A stretch of DNA of 38,123 nt, from NCBI GenBank assembly GCA_021840555.1, contig JAKBXW010000008.1:1-38123 (forward strand), read 5' to 3'. Positions 15,911 to 24,780 of this stretch are shown piece after piece. This DNA comes from Nitrospirota bacterium. Its GTDB lineage: Bacteria > Nitrospirota > Leptospirillia > Leptospirillales > Leptospirillaceae. The notes below the pieces were generated by a model. That model was not told the DNA's origin, searched no databases, and saw nothing but the letters and a program-made list of their open reading frames with translations. Made by a program: the position numbers and the translations under genes. How positions within the stretch are numbered: position 1 is the stretch's first letter; every line of letters begins with the position of its first letter.

Positions 15911-16240
15911 TTGGAACGAAACTATGGACGCGGGGTCTCTCGCGGACTCAGGCGCATCGGGCGGTCATTGGGGAGAATCGCGGTCCGGCTTTTCCACCTC
16001 GACGACCTGTTGCGAAGGGGAATGCGGCGGAGGCTTCTCGACAGGAATCTTGATGCGGGCTATCGCGACCTGGGAGAGTTTCTTTACACGCGCCTTCAGA
16101 AGGAGCCGCTCGAGGAAGGAGACCTGACCCTCCTGGATCTCCTGCGTACGGAGCTCGCCCGACTCAGGGAGGAAAGAAACGCGCTCGACATCGTCCCCAG
16201 GAAACGGAATTCTCCGGAAAAAGGGGGGCGCGCCGCATGA
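15911..16240 (+). CDS. Small basic protein of unknown function
   Basis: A 109-residue protein that I do not recognise. The first half is Arg-rich with amphipathic stretches (SRGLRRIGRSLGRIAVRLFHLDDLLRRGMRRRLL). The second half is more acidic and Leu/Glu/Arg-rich (LLDLLRTELARLREERNALD), which could form a short coiled coil. There is no signal peptide or obvious ligand motif. It starts with TTG at 15911, supported by a strong GGAGGG at 15901-15906. It lies 12 bases after recG, and its end overlaps the exopolyphosphatase ATG by 4 bases, so it is probably a real gene in the recG operon. Confidence 0.7.
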   Translation: MERNYGRGVSRGLRRIGRSLGRIAVRLFHLDDLLRRGMRRRLLDRNLDAGYRDLGEFLYTRLQKEPLEEGDLTLLDLLRTELARLREERNALDIVPRKRNSPEKGGRAA

Positions 16241-17196
16241 GTCAGCCCAGAAGAGTCGCGGTTGTCGATGTCGGGACCAATTCGGTGCGTCTCGTGGTGG
16301 CCCAGGCCACCGGCCGCAGGATTGAAAGCGTCCTTTTTCAGGACGGACGGATCACCCGTCTCGGGGAAGGATTGGCCGAGCATGGTCAGATTTCCCGGGC
16401 AGCGGTGGACCGGACGGTGGCGGTCCTTTCCGAGTATGCCGGCCGGATCCGTTCCTATGCCCCCGACCGGATTCTCCATGTGGGGACCTCGGCACTCCGC
16501 CAGGCGGCGAACCGGTCTGATGTCCTCGCGCGTTTCGAGCGCGAGGCGGGGGTCTCCGTCCGTGTCATTTCCGGGGAGGATGAGGCGGCTCTCACCTATC
16601 GGGGGGCTCTTCTCGACCTCAATGAAGCCCAGGGTCCCTTCCTCGTCATCGATATCGGGGGAGGGTCGAGCGAACTCATCGTCGGTGAGACGGTGCGGAA
16701 GTTCTGGAAGGCCTTTTCAGTCGAGGTCGGGGTCGTGACCCTTACGGAAGGGTGGTTCCGGAACGATCCACCGTCAGAGCAGGAAATCCAGCAGGTCCGT
16801 CGCTATCTGGAGGAGCGGTTCCGGGAGGTGGTGACGGTTCTGTCTCCTTATCTCACCGCGGGGGTGACCCCGGTCGGAACCGCCGGTTCCGTGACAACGA
16901 TCCTGGCCATGGTCCGCAGGATGGCCCGGTACGATCCGGCCCTTGTCCATGGGCAGGGCCTTTCCCGTTTGGATGTGGAGCGGCTCTTCACCGAGATCCG
17001 GTCGATGAGGTCGAAGGACAGGCTTCTCCTTCCAGGGGTCGAGCGGGGGCGGGAGGACATCATTCTGTCCGGGGCACTGATCCTTCTCTCCCTGCTCGAT
17101 TTCGTCAGGCAGGCGGGACTGGTCGTATCGGCCTATGGTCTTCGGGAAGGAATCGTCCTCGATCTGGCGGAGAATGGAAGCGAGAGTCTCCTATAG
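16237..17196 (+). CDS. Ppx/GppA family exopolyphosphatase
   Basis: A 319-residue member of the ASKHA-fold Ppx/GppA family, which removes phosphate from polyphosphate ends or converts pppGpp to ppGpp. Conserved pieces are VVDVGTNSVRLVV (phosphate 1 loop), LHVGTSALRQAANR, VISGEDEAALTYRGAL with the catalytic Glu region, DIGGGSSELIV (phosphate 2 loop) and PVGTAGSVTT. Its length matches the short two-domain form without the C-terminal HD domain of the long E. coli enzymes. The ATG overlaps the preceding stop by 4 bases. It ends tail to tail with the TPR gene, the two stop codons lying within the 6-base palindrome CTATAG (17191-17196). Confidence 0.93.
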   Translation: MSQPRRVAVVDVGTNSVRLVVAQATGRRIESVLFQDGRITRLGEGLAEHGQISRAAVDRTVAVLSEYAGRIRSYAPDRILHVGTSALRQAANRSDVLARFEREAGVSVRVISGEDEAALTYRGALLDLNEAQGPFLVIDIGGGSSELIVGETVRKFWKAFSVEVGVVTLTEGWFRNDPPSEQEIQQVRRYLEERFREVVTVLSPYLTAGVTPVGTAGSVTTILAMVRRMARYDPALVHGQGLSRLDVERLFTEIRSMRSKDRLLLPGVERGREDIILSGALILLSLLDFVRQAGLVVSAYGLREGIVLDLAENGSESLL

Positions 17197-18870
17197 GGCG
17201 AGGAGTCGGTTCCAGTGGTCGGGGTCCAGGGCCCTGTAGGCGGAAAAAAGGGACGGGTCGTCGGGAAAGGCCTCCATCCCCCGGATGAGGATGTCCCGGG
17301 AAAGGGCGGGGTCAGAGCGTAAGGCGATGGCGGAAAGGACCCTGTAGAACCCGGGCATCGGGCCGTAAATCTTCGAAAAGTCTTCGAGCAGGGGCCAAGG
17401 ATCGAGGGGAGGACGACCATTGTGGAGGTTTTCTGCGATTCTGAAGAGCAGGGTGACCGGTTCCCGCGAGTTTTTCTTCACTTTTTCATACCAGCCGACA
17501 GCGGACAGCCATCGACCGGCATCCTCGTCGATCATGGCCAGAGTCCAGTAGAGGGCTTCGCTCAGGGGGTCGACCGTGACGGCCTGTTCGAGGAGCCGGA
17601 AGGCCCTGTCCCTGTCTCGCCCTGGAAGAAATGCCTCGGCAAGTCCGGCGATCGCAAGAAATTCGGGGTCGCTTTTCTCCCCGGCAGAGAGAAGTGAGGA
17701 AAAGTGGGCCTCCGCTCTCCGGAGCAGGGTGGAGGAGACTTTTGTCCGGGGGAAGAGGATCCTGAGAAAGGCGAGAGTCTCCAGAAAAAGAAGGTCCTCC
17801 CCTTCGTCGAGCAGAAGGGCCAGAAGGGCCGGGGCGTGATAAGGATCCGGTCGCAGGGTGAATCCCCTCGCCAGGGCTCCGGCGGCTCGTCGGGGATCCT
17901 TTTTCCTGAGGAACAGTTCGCCCAGTTGATAGTGGGCGGTGGCGCTGTCGATTCCGGATAGGGCGGTCTGGGCTTTTTCGGGGTCCCCCTGGTCCACGGC
18001 AACCAGGCCCAAAAGAAGTCGGGCCTCCAGGTTTTCAGGGTCCAGCGACAGGGCTTGCCGGATCAGGGGGAGGGCTGCCAGCGGCTTTCCGGCCATCTTG
18101 TGTGTTTCGGCCATCGCCAGGAGAAGTTCCGGGGTCTCCCCGGTTTCTTCCATGAGGAGCCGGTAAGTGTCGAGAGCCCTTGCCGTCTCGTTGGTATTTC
18201 GGGAAAGACGGGCCACGTGGGCCAGAAGGCGTTTGTCCCGCGGGGACTTTCTGAGAAGTCCACGAAAAAACTTGAGAGCCTGTCCTGATTTTTGTATTCT
18301 CTCGAGGGCCCTCCCATACCAGTCCTGGACATCGGGATTGTCCGGGCTTCGTTCGAGAAGGCTTGAAAAGGCCCGATGCATCTCCCCATAGAGATCGACG
18401 AGTTCCATACGGTCGACCACGGAGCCGAATGCCATGATGTTTTCCGGTCGGCCGGGTGCATCCCGGTAGGCTCCGAGAACTGCGGGCAGGGTCCGGTGCC
18501 ATTGCCCTGTCAGCCCCTGGAGGATGCCGGCTTCCCTGCGAAGATCGACGTCCTTGGGAAAGTGGCGCAAACCTTCCTCGAAAACCCAGAGACCCCGCTC
18601 CCGGTCGCCCATCCGGTCCTTGAGCAAGCCAAGATACAGGTAGGGGAGAGGGGAGCGGTTCTTTTCCGTCGAGAGGGCTTTCCAGTAGGCGGCCTCCGCT
18701 TCGGATAGATGGCCCAGGCCTTCGAGGGCCTGCCCCCTGAGCGATTCTACGGCGCTGTCGACGTTAGAAGGATCCGACATCCGGGAAAGGGCGTCCAGGC
18801 TTTCCTGAAATAGACCGGACTGAATCTTCTTGCGAACTTCCAAAAGGGAATCGGCGGAAGGGGCGGTCAT
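17191..18870 (-). CDS. Tetratricopeptide (TPR) repeat protein
   Basis: About 559 residues made almost wholly of degenerate TPR units. Examples are ESLRGQALEGLGHLSEAEAAYWKALS, PYLYLGLLKDRMGDRERGLWVFEEGL, LLLAMAETHKMAGKPLAALPLIRQALSLDPEN and LLGLVAVDQGDPEKAQTAL. Such solenoids scaffold protein complexes. No catalytic domain, signal peptide or membrane helix is evident, so it is probably cytoplasmic. The frame is open to 19182, but the upstream translation is low-complexity and basic; ATG 18870 starts the structured part, and AGGAG lies 13 bases before it, which is longer than ideal. It is convergent with the exopolyphosphatase and divergent from the nucleotidyltransferase. Confidence 0.85.
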   Translation of the reverse strand: MTAPSADSLLEVRKKIQSGLFQESLDALSRMSDPSNVDSAVESLRGQALEGLGHLSEAEAAYWKALSTEKNRSPLPYLYLGLLKDRMGDRERGLWVFEEGLRHFPKDVDLRREAGILQGLTGQWHRTLPAVLGAYRDAPGRPENIMAFGSVVDRMELVDLYGEMHRAFSSLLERSPDNPDVQDWYGRALERIQKSGQALKFFRGLLRKSPRDKRLLAHVARLSRNTNETARALDTYRLLMEETGETPELLLAMAETHKMAGKPLAALPLIRQALSLDPENLEARLLLGLVAVDQGDPEKAQTALSGIDSATAHYQLGELFLRKKDPRRAAGALARGFTLRPDPYHAPALLALLLDEGEDLLFLETLAFLRILFPRTKVSSTLLRRAEAHFSSLLSAGEKSDPEFLAIAGLAEAFLPGRDRDRAFRLLEQAVTVDPLSEALYWTLAMIDEDAGRWLSAVGWYEKVKKNSREPVTLLFRIAENLHNGRPPLDPWPLLEDFSKIYGPMPGFYRVLSAIALRSDPALSRDILIRGMEAFPDDPSLFSAYRALDPDHWNRLLAL

Positions 18871-18943
18871 CGACGATCCGGATCTCCTGGTTTGTCCCTG
18901 TTGGGGCTTTGCCTTGCCAGGCGTTTGTCTCTTTTGGATAAAG

Positions 18944-19006
18944 ATGGTATCACAGTCGTGTCCTGTTTGGATCCCGTCATTCTGAACATCCTGTATCCGA
19001 TACCAT
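18944..19006. promoter_or_regulatory. Inverted repeat between divergent TPR and nucleotidyltransferase genes
   Basis: ATGGTATC (18944-18951) and GATACCAT (18999-19006) form a perfect 8-base inverted repeat with a 47-base spacer, in the 157-base divergent intergenic region. Sites at this spacing could hold a looping regulator, but 8 bases can recur by chance. No confident promoter boxes were found around it. Confidence 0.25.
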
Positions 19007-19027
19007 TTTTGAGCAAGGGAGCGATTT

Positions 19028-20347
19028 GTGATCCGTCTGCCGGATCCCGGCCCGCAATGGAGAGCCATTCTCGAACGGGTTCCCGCCCCCTCCGGTGGCC
19101 GATTGTTTGTCGTGGGAGGGTGGGTCAGGGACCTTCTGCTTCTCGGACCCTTCTCTCTGGGATCCGACATCGACCTTGTCACGGATGCGGATCTTTCGAT
19201 ATGGGCTCCGGCGGTGGCCCGGGCCTTCGGCTCAGAGCTTCGCTTCGAGCCGGGCTTTCTGACGGCACGTATCGAAGTGGGGCAGGAAGGCGGGCCTCCC
19301 GTCAGGATCGATATGGCCCGCTTCCGCCGGGAAGACTACGAGTTTCCGGGTATGCTCCCCCGGGTCTTTCCGGGTTCGATCGAGGAGGATGCCCTACGGA
19401 GGGACTTTTCGATGAACGCGGTCTTCCTGGAGTGGTCGCCGGACATGAAAGGGTTCATAAGGGTCCTCGATCCCGCCGGGGGGCGGGAGGATATCCGGAG
19501 AGGCCGCATCCGTCCCCTCAAGGAGGGCACATTTATTGAGGATCCGACCAGGCTTTTCAGGTGGGCCCGCCTTTCGGTCCGTTTGGGCCTGTCCGGGGAC
19601 GCTTTCCTGGAGCGGTCTCTCGAAAAAGCCCTCGAAGCGTTCGACCTCTGGACCCGCGTCGGGGGAGCCCGGGTTTTTCGTGAAATAGAGCGGGTCCTGC
19701 TCGAGCCGGATCCACTGGAGGTCCTTGAGCGGTTGTTCTCCTCCCGGATTATCGAGTCCCTCACCGGAATCCCTGGTCTTTCGCGTCCCCGACGGCAGAG
19801 GCTCCGGAGATGGCTTCGGTTCAGGGAAGTTCTCCGGACAAGGGGGGCGTCGGTTCCGGGATGGGAGTCGCTGGAACGGGAGATGTTTTTCCTTGCACTC
19901 CTGGCCGGTCTTCCAAGAAGACGTTTCCGGGCGGCAGGAGAACGGCTGGGTCTTCCGGTGCGACTCATGGACCGGGTGGAGCGGGTGCTCTACGAACGGG
20001 AAGGATGGTCTTTTTCCGGATTCTATGCCGGGATGGAGCGGATTACGGGGCGGGATCCTGGCAGAATGCGGTCTGTCGCCGACCTGCTCGACCTTTCCCG
20101 GGTTCTTTACCTGGTCCTCATCGGACGGGAGTCGGATCTCGAATTCTGGGAAGAATATGTCGTACGGGAGCGCTGGGACCCTCCTCTCCTCGGCGGGGAG
20201 GTGCTTCTTTCCAGGCCCAAGATACCTGCCCCCATGAGGGGAGCGATCCTTGCCGAGTTGAGAAGGCTCCAGAGGACAGGGATTCTGAGGAATTCCGCTG
20301 AGGCGCTTCGATGGCTTGAGGAAAAGATCAGCGAAGAGTTTCCTTGA
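19028..20347 (+). CDS. tRNA nucleotidyltransferase / poly(A) polymerase family protein
   Basis: A 439-residue class II nucleotidyltransferase that probably adds or repairs all or part of the CCA end of tRNA. VVGGWVRDLLL (28-38) is the GG[V/W]RD nucleotide-binding motif, Asp47 and Asp49 in SDIDLV bind metal, RRDFSMNA (125-132) matches the RRDFTINA motif, and IEDPTRLFRWARLSVRLG is the ribose/base recognition segment. The C-terminal half is a divergent helical tRNA-binding region. CCA-adding, A-adding and poly(A) polymerase roles cannot be told apart by eye. GTG 19028 is preceded by AAGGGAG at a good distance. The 3' end overlaps the opposing lipoprotein gene by 20 bases. Confidence 0.88.
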   Translation: MIRLPDPGPQWRAILERVPAPSGGRLFVVGGWVRDLLLLGPFSLGSDIDLVTDADLSIWAPAVARAFGSELRFEPGFLTARIEVGQEGGPPVRIDMARFRREDYEFPGMLPRVFPGSIEEDALRRDFSMNAVFLEWSPDMKGFIRVLDPAGGREDIRRGRIRPLKEGTFIEDPTRLFRWARLSVRLGLSGDAFLERSLEKALEAFDLWTRVGGARVFREIERVLLEPDPLEVLERLFSSRIIESLTGIPGLSRPRRQRLRRWLRFREVLRTRGASVPGWESLEREMFFLALLAGLPRRRFRAAGERLGLPVRLMDRVERVLYEREGWSFSGFYAGMERITGRDPGRMRSVADLLDLSRVLYLVLIGRESDLEFWEEYVVRERWDPPLLGGEVLLSRPKIPAPMRGAILAELRRLQRTGILRNSAEALRWLEEKISEEFP

Positions 20348-20849
20348 TCATCCGATTTAGAGAGTAATAATTGGCGTCTCCGGGAATCACATGCCGGATG
20401 ACTCCCTTCTGGTCGATGACGGCGACCCAGGGCTCCCCATGGACCCGCCATTGCCGGACCACCTTCTGCTCCGAATCCTCGTAGTCGTCGATATGGATGA
20501 AGGCCATATCCTGATGGTAGGTTCCCTGGAGACCCTGGACGACACGGTCTTCGTGGACGCAGGGAGTGCAGTGGATCGGGGCTCCGAAGAACACGAGGAT
20601 GGGTCGGTGATGGTAGATCGCGTGGGAAAAGCTCTCCCGATGGAGATGGTCCGGCACATTCATCGTGCAGATGTCGCCGAACCTTTCCCCCACCTGGAGG
20701 ATCGGGTTGTGGCTGATGGGAGCCCGGCTTCCTTCTTTCGGGAAGGACAGGAACCAGTCGCACGAGGAGAGGCTCAGGAGTGCGAGAATGGCCAGAGGAG
20801 CGGCAAGAAGGGTCAGAAATCCGAACCGGTCTTTTGAGGCGGGAACCAT
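20328..20849 (-). CDS. Thioredoxin-like lipoprotein
   Basis: A 173-residue exported protein with a hydrophobic leader ending in the lipobox LSSC (Cys30), so it should be lipid-anchored in the envelope. The mature part has a thioredoxin fold: PILVFFGAPIHCTPC with the pair Cys94/Cys97, then FIHIDDY, and the cis-proline strand GEPWVAVIDQKGVIRHV. The active site CTPC differs from the CGPC or CPPC of common TlpA/thioredoxin proteins. It may act in thiol oxidation, cytochrome maturation or copper handling; the sequence does not decide. GGGAGG four bases before ATG 20849 sets the start, eleven residues inside the longest open frame. It converges on the nucleotidyltransferase with a 20-base overlap. 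Confidence 0.85.
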   Translation of the reverse strand: MVPASKDRFGFLTLLAAPLAILALLSLSSCDWFLSFPKEGSRAPISHNPILQVGERFGDICTMNVPDHLHRESFSHAIYHHRPILVFFGAPIHCTPCVHEDRVVQGLQGTYHQDMAFIHIDDYEDSEQKVVRQWRVHGEPWVAVIDQKGVIRHVIPGDANYYSLNRMIKETLR

Positions 20850-21017
20850 CGAACCTCCCAAAATTCTGCATGGTAGGAGCAATCTCTACGACCCATTTAT
20901 GATAATACATCCCCACACTCTTGTCATGTGTGGCCGGTTCCGGTAATCTCATGAAATTTGGCCTCGGTTTTACAGAGGCTGCGCAATCACCATTTCGACC
21001 TCCTGAGGATTTGACGA
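20850..21017. promoter_or_regulatory. Divergent intergenic region with an operator-like inverted repeat
   Basis: The 168 bases between the thioredoxin-like lipoprotein and the RND transporter should contain the start signals for both. CCACAC (20913-20918) and GTGTGG (20928-20933) are a perfect 6-base inverted repeat with 9 bases between, a spacing typical of a dimeric repressor site. On the minus strand TATTAT (about 20902-20907) is a possible -10 for the lipoprotein gene, without a good -35. No confident plus-strand promoter was found. Confidence 0.3.
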
Positions 21018-24000
21018 TTGTCCGACAGGCGTGAGACCCTGGCCCTGACAAACCGCGCCCTCAAGCATCCAGGCCTTGTTCTGGCGCTGCTTGCGGGACT
21101 ATGCATCATCGGGGCCTTCTCCTATCTCGAGCTCGGGGTCGATCTTTTTCCGCGGGTTCGTTTTCCTCTCGTGAGCGTCACCCTTCAGGATCCGGGGGAA
21201 TCCCCCTCCGGGATCACCCGAAAAATCGTTCTGCCCGTGGAAAAGGCCCTTTTGGGTCTCCAGGGAATCAAACATGTCCATTCGACGGTCGTTCCGGGCG
21301 CCGCGGTCGTCACCGCCGTTTTTACCGATGCAACCCTCGACTCCTCTCCGGAAACAAAGGTCCGCAAGGCTATCGACCGCCTCTCCGGCACCCTTCCTCC
21401 GGGCCTCCCCCCCATCCGGATTGTCCGCGAAAACCCCACCCGCCTTCCTCTTCTCTGGATCATCGTTCCTCTGGACGGTGAAGGGGAAGCTTCCCCCGAC
21501 CTCGGGAGTGTCCGGCCATTTGTCACAGGGAGGCTGGTTCCGGAAATCGAGAAGATCGGAGGGGTGCGAAAGGTGACCGTTCTGTCTCCGGCTAAAAGGG
21601 TGGAACGGGTCATCCTTCCGGCCGGGAAGATGGCGAAGGCAGGGCTCACCGCGGATGCCATCGCCCTTCAGATCCGGGAAGGTTCCAGGGAGTATCCGGC
21701 AGGAACACTTTCATCCGGGGCACGCTCTCTCGCCATCGATGTCAGGGGGAGACCCCTGACCCTTTCCGCTCTTTCCTCATTTTCGGTGCTGACTCCCTCG
21801 GGAAGCCCGGTTCCTCTCGGGAGCCTTGCCAAAATTTCCGAGGGAGACGCGCGGACCGATTTCATTTTCCGCTTTGGAGGACAACCCGCCATCGCCCTCA
21901 AGGTCTATCCGGCCGAAGGCGCAAACCTCGTGAAGGTCTCCCGGATGATCCGCCATCATCTTGCCGACCTCCGGGAGAGGGGCTCCGGGGTCCCTCCCAA
22001 CTTCAGGGCGGTGATCCGGATGGACCGCTCGATTCCCGTGGCACAGAACAACAGGGAGCTTCTCGAAACCCTTTTGATGGGCGCCATCCTCGCCATACTC
22101 GTCATTCTGCTCTTTCTTGGAAATTTACGGGAAACGGGAGTGGCCGCCCTTGCGATTCCCGCTTCCGTTCTCGTCTCATTCCCGCTTCTCCGGCTGTTTC
22201 ATTTCACTCTGAATACTCTGACGATGCTGGGGCTCTCACTCGTTGTCGGCATCCTGATAGACGATGCGATCGTCATTCTCGAGAATATCCACAGGCACAG
22301 GACGATGGGAAAATCGCCGCTTGATGCGGCAAAGTTCGGAGTGGGGGAGATAGGTCGGGCTGTTCTGGCGACCACTTTTTCCATCGTCGCCGTCTTTGCC
22401 CCGATGGCCATGATGCACGGGGTCCTTGGGGAATTCTTCACCCAGTTCGGGTGGACGGTCACCTTCGCTGTTCTGGCTTCCCTGCTCATCTCGCTAACGG
22501 TTACTCCCGCCCTGACCCTTTACGGCTCCGCGGAGCCCGGGGCAGGGTCAATCGGGCACATTTTCCCCGCCGCCGCCCGGGCAGGCCGATGGCTTGCAGA
22601 CATCTACGGATCCCTTCTGGAAAGGGCCTTGGGCCGACCGTTCCTCGTGGCAGCGGTCAGTCTCCTTCTTTTGTTGGCTTCCCTGGCCCTGGCGTCCCGG
22701 CTGGGATCAAATCTCATTCCCGCGGTGGACCAGGGCGCCTTTACCGTTCACATCCATCTCGAAGGTTCTCCAAGTCTTCTCCGGACCGATGAGGTTGTCC
22801 GGGAGGTTGCGGCCAAGGTGGGGTCGATGGGGGGTGTTCTTTCCGTATTCCAGCAGGCGGGAGGGAGGAAGGGTGTTTCGCCATCGGAGGGGTATCTTTA
22901 TGTCAACCTGCGTTCCAGGGCGCACCGGACCATGGCCGATAAAGAGTATATGGAGAATACACGCCACATCCTGGCATCCATCCCGGGAATCCGCGGTTCG
23001 GTGGACGCCATCAGCCCGTTGGGGGGAACCGGAGCCAGCGCTCCGTTCCAGTGTTTTCTCATGGGGCCTGATTCTGCGAAATTGGAAGCCCTTTCGGAGA
23101 AACTCCGGAATTATCTGACCCGCCTTCCAGGACTGCGCGATGTCAACTCTTCCAGCGAGGGCTTCCTGAGTGTCATTGCGGTCACTCCCGGGCCCGCCGA
23201 TCCCCCCCAGTGGGGAATCACCCCCGGACGGCTCGCACAATGGATCTCCCAGGCAACGGCGGAGCATGGGGCAGGATCGCTCATGACTCCGAACGGTTCC
23301 CTTGAGATTGTGGTGTCGATGGATCCCTCCGAGGCCTCTTCGGTTTCGGCCCTCTCGAATCTCCCCTTTCCGGTGGGAGGAGGACGGGTTCTCCCACTGT
23401 CCGATGTGGCGAAGATTACGGAAGAGAAGGCCGACCAGCGGGAGAGCCGGGACGATGGTCAGCCCTCGGTTACGATCTCTGCAAACCTTTACGGGAAGGT
23501 TTCCCTGGGCGACCTCATGCACAAGGTCGACGCATGGGCAAAAAACAGTCTTCCCCCTTCCTACCGGATCCGGTATGCCGGAAACTCCGATGTCCTTGAA
23601 GACGCACGCTCCCAGATTATCCTGGCCATCGCCGTTGCGGTTCTGGTGGTTTACGGCCTGCTGTCGTTTCAGTTCAGGAGTCTGGTACTGCCTTTTGTCA
23701 TCATGCTGTCGATTCCCTTCAGCCTGATCGGGGCCATCCTTGCTCTCTGGATTTCGGGAATTTCTGTCAATATGATGGGTGCGATCGGACTGATCATTCT
23801 CTTCGGACTGGTGACAAAAAATGCCATTTTGCTGGTAGACTATGCCAATACGCTGGGGGATCGTGGAAGAACTCTCCGGGAAGCGGCCATCGAATCGGCG
23901 AGGGTCCGCCTTCGGCCAGTGGCAATGACGACGATGGCCATGGTCTTCGGGATGGCCCCTATGGCGGTCGGGTGGGGGGCCGGAGGAGAAATCCGGGAAT

Positions 24001-24122
24001 CGATGGCGGTTGTCGTCATCGGCGGATTGCTTTCCTCCATGTTTTTCACCCTCGTTCTCGTTCCTGTGGTCTATGTGCGAATCGCGCCGGAACGACAGCC
24101 GGCAATTTCGGGGGACTACTGA
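21018..24122 (+). CDS. RND family efflux transporter, HAE1/AcrB type
   Basis: This 1034-residue inner-membrane proton antiporter has the duplicated layout of twelve helices and two large periplasmic loops. After the first helix comes VDLFPRVRFPLVSVTLQDPGESP, the usual RND porter opening. Helix 4 carries the proton-relay pair Asp415/Asp416 (GILIDDAIVILENI) and helix 10 the partner Lys934 (LVTKNAILLVDYAN). Lacking heavy-metal-type signatures, it is placed with HAE1 exporters of drugs or hydrophobic compounds; the substrate is not predictable. TTG 21018 is the start, with GAGGAT about 9 bases before it. No membrane-fusion or TolC gene adjoins it; a lipoprotein gene follows instead. Confidence 0.93.
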   Translation: MSDRRETLALTNRALKHPGLVLALLAGLCIIGAFSYLELGVDLFPRVRFPLVSVTLQDPGESPSGITRKIVLPVEKALLGLQGIKHVHSTVVPGAAVVTAVFTDATLDSSPETKVRKAIDRLSGTLPPGLPPIRIVRENPTRLPLLWIIVPLDGEGEASPDLGSVRPFVTGRLVPEIEKIGGVRKVTVLSPAKRVERVILPAGKMAKAGLTADAIALQIREGSREYPAGTLSSGARSLAIDVRGRPLTLSALSSFSVLTPSGSPVPLGSLAKISEGDARTDFIFRFGGQPAIALKVYPAEGANLVKVSRMIRHHLADLRERGSGVPPNFRAVIRMDRSIPVAQNNRELLETLLMGAILAILVILLFLGNLRETGVAALAIPASVLVSFPLLRLFHFTLNTLTMLGLSLVVGILIDDAIVILENIHRHRTMGKSPLDAAKFGVGEIGRAVLATTFSIVAVFAPMAMMHGVLGEFFTQFGWTVTFAVLASLLISLTVTPALTLYGSAEPGAGSIGHIFPAAARAGRWLADIYGSLLERALGRPFLVAAVSLLLLLASLALASRLGSNLIPAVDQGAFTVHIHLEGSPSLLRTDEVVREVAAKVGSMGGVLSVFQQAGGRKGVSPSEGYLYVNLRSRAHRTMADKEYMENTRHILASIPGIRGSVDAISPLGGTGASAPFQCFLMGPDSAKLEALSEKLRNYLTRLPGLRDVNSSSEGFLSVIAVTPGPADPPQWGITPGRLAQWISQATAEHGAGSLMTPNGSLEIVVSMDPSEASSVSALSNLPFPVGGGRVLPLSDVAKITEEKADQRESRDDGQPSVTISANLYGKVSLGDLMHKVDAWAKNSLPPSYRIRYAGNSDVLEDARSQIILAIAVAVLVVYGLLSFQFRSLVLPFVIMLSIPFSLIGAILALWISGISVNMMGAIGLIILFGLVTKNAILLVDYANTLGDRGRTLREAAIESARVRLRPVAMTTMAMVFGMAPMAVGWGAGGEIRESMAVVVIGGLLSSMFFTLVLVPVVYVRIAPERQPAISGDY

Positions 24123-24150
24123 GTTAAAACCTGCAAGGAGGAGGCATCGC

Positions 24151-24774
24151 ATGGGATTCAAGAGATTTGCCCGAAATTCCTGTCTTTCCGGGGTTGTCGG
24201 GGGAATGATGGCGCTGTCCGGATGCTCATTCAGCCATCCGCATCCGACGCTCCATTCGGCGGGCCTCACGCCAGATGCGACTCCCAACGGAATCATCGTC
24301 CGGGCCATCAACCCTTTTTACAACAAAAAGGCTCTTCCCTACGAACTTCCCTACACGATATCCCTCGATTCCGAGCACCCTTATATCATTCATTGCGAAC
24401 ACAACAGGGTGGTCAAGGTTCCTTCGCGTTACCGGAAGGTACTCGTCCGGTTTATCGGGAGGGAAAACGGCTACGTCCAGTCCGTCGAGGTCAAGGGCAC
24501 TGACTGGAACAACCGCATCGATCGGCGGTTCTATTTTCACCCTGACCTGGACCGGTTCCTCCGGACCTTGTCTCCTGTCGCAGTCAATTCCCAGAAGGGG
24601 ATCGGGATCGGAAATTATGTCAACGGCTGCACCGATCCTCTCCTGATCCTTTCGGTCGCTCCGGGGAACCCAAAAGTGGTGAACGAGTTTACCTTCCTTG
24701 GGGATTTCATCCAGAAAATCCTTGATCCCCAGAGTCCGCTCAAGGTATTTTCCTTCCTTCTCGTCGACCAATAG
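24151..24774 (+). CDS. Lipoprotein of unknown function
   Basis: A protein of about 207 residues with a positively charged start, a hydrophobic stretch and a textbook lipobox LSGC (Cys25). The mature domain is of mixed type, rich in His, Tyr and Asn (NPFYNKKALPYELPY, HPYIIHCEHNRVVKVPSRYR, RRFYFHPDLDRF). It has two further cysteines (the IHCEH Cys and the NGCTDP Cys) that could form a disulfide. I do not recognise the family. AAGGAGGAGG just before ATG 24151 is a strong ribosome site and fixes the start, although the frame is open to 24010 inside the RND gene. It lies 28 bases after the transporter and 6 bases before the fur-like gene. Confidence 0.8.
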   Translation: MGFKRFARNSCLSGVVGGMMALSGCSFSHPHPTLHSAGLTPDATPNGIIVRAINPFYNKKALPYELPYTISLDSEHPYIIHCEHNRVVKVPSRYRKVLVRFIGRENGYVQSVEVKGTDWNNRIDRRFYFHPDLDRFLRTLSPVAVNSQKGIGIGNYVNGCTDPLLILSVAPGNPKVVNEFTFLGDFIQKILDPQSPLKVFSFLLVDQ

Positions 24775-24780
24775 GCCTCG

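Noticed and set aside
18871-19182. N-terminal extension of the TPR gene to 19182
   Set aside because: The added 104 residues lack any structured pattern, overlap the nucleotidyltransferase gene head to head and include the divergent intergenic region.
22707-24311. 534-residue open frame antisense to the RND transporter
   Set aside because: It is a shadow of a GC-rich gene with clear RND motifs on the plus strand; the minus translation is low-complexity, Arg/Gly/His-rich and matches no family.
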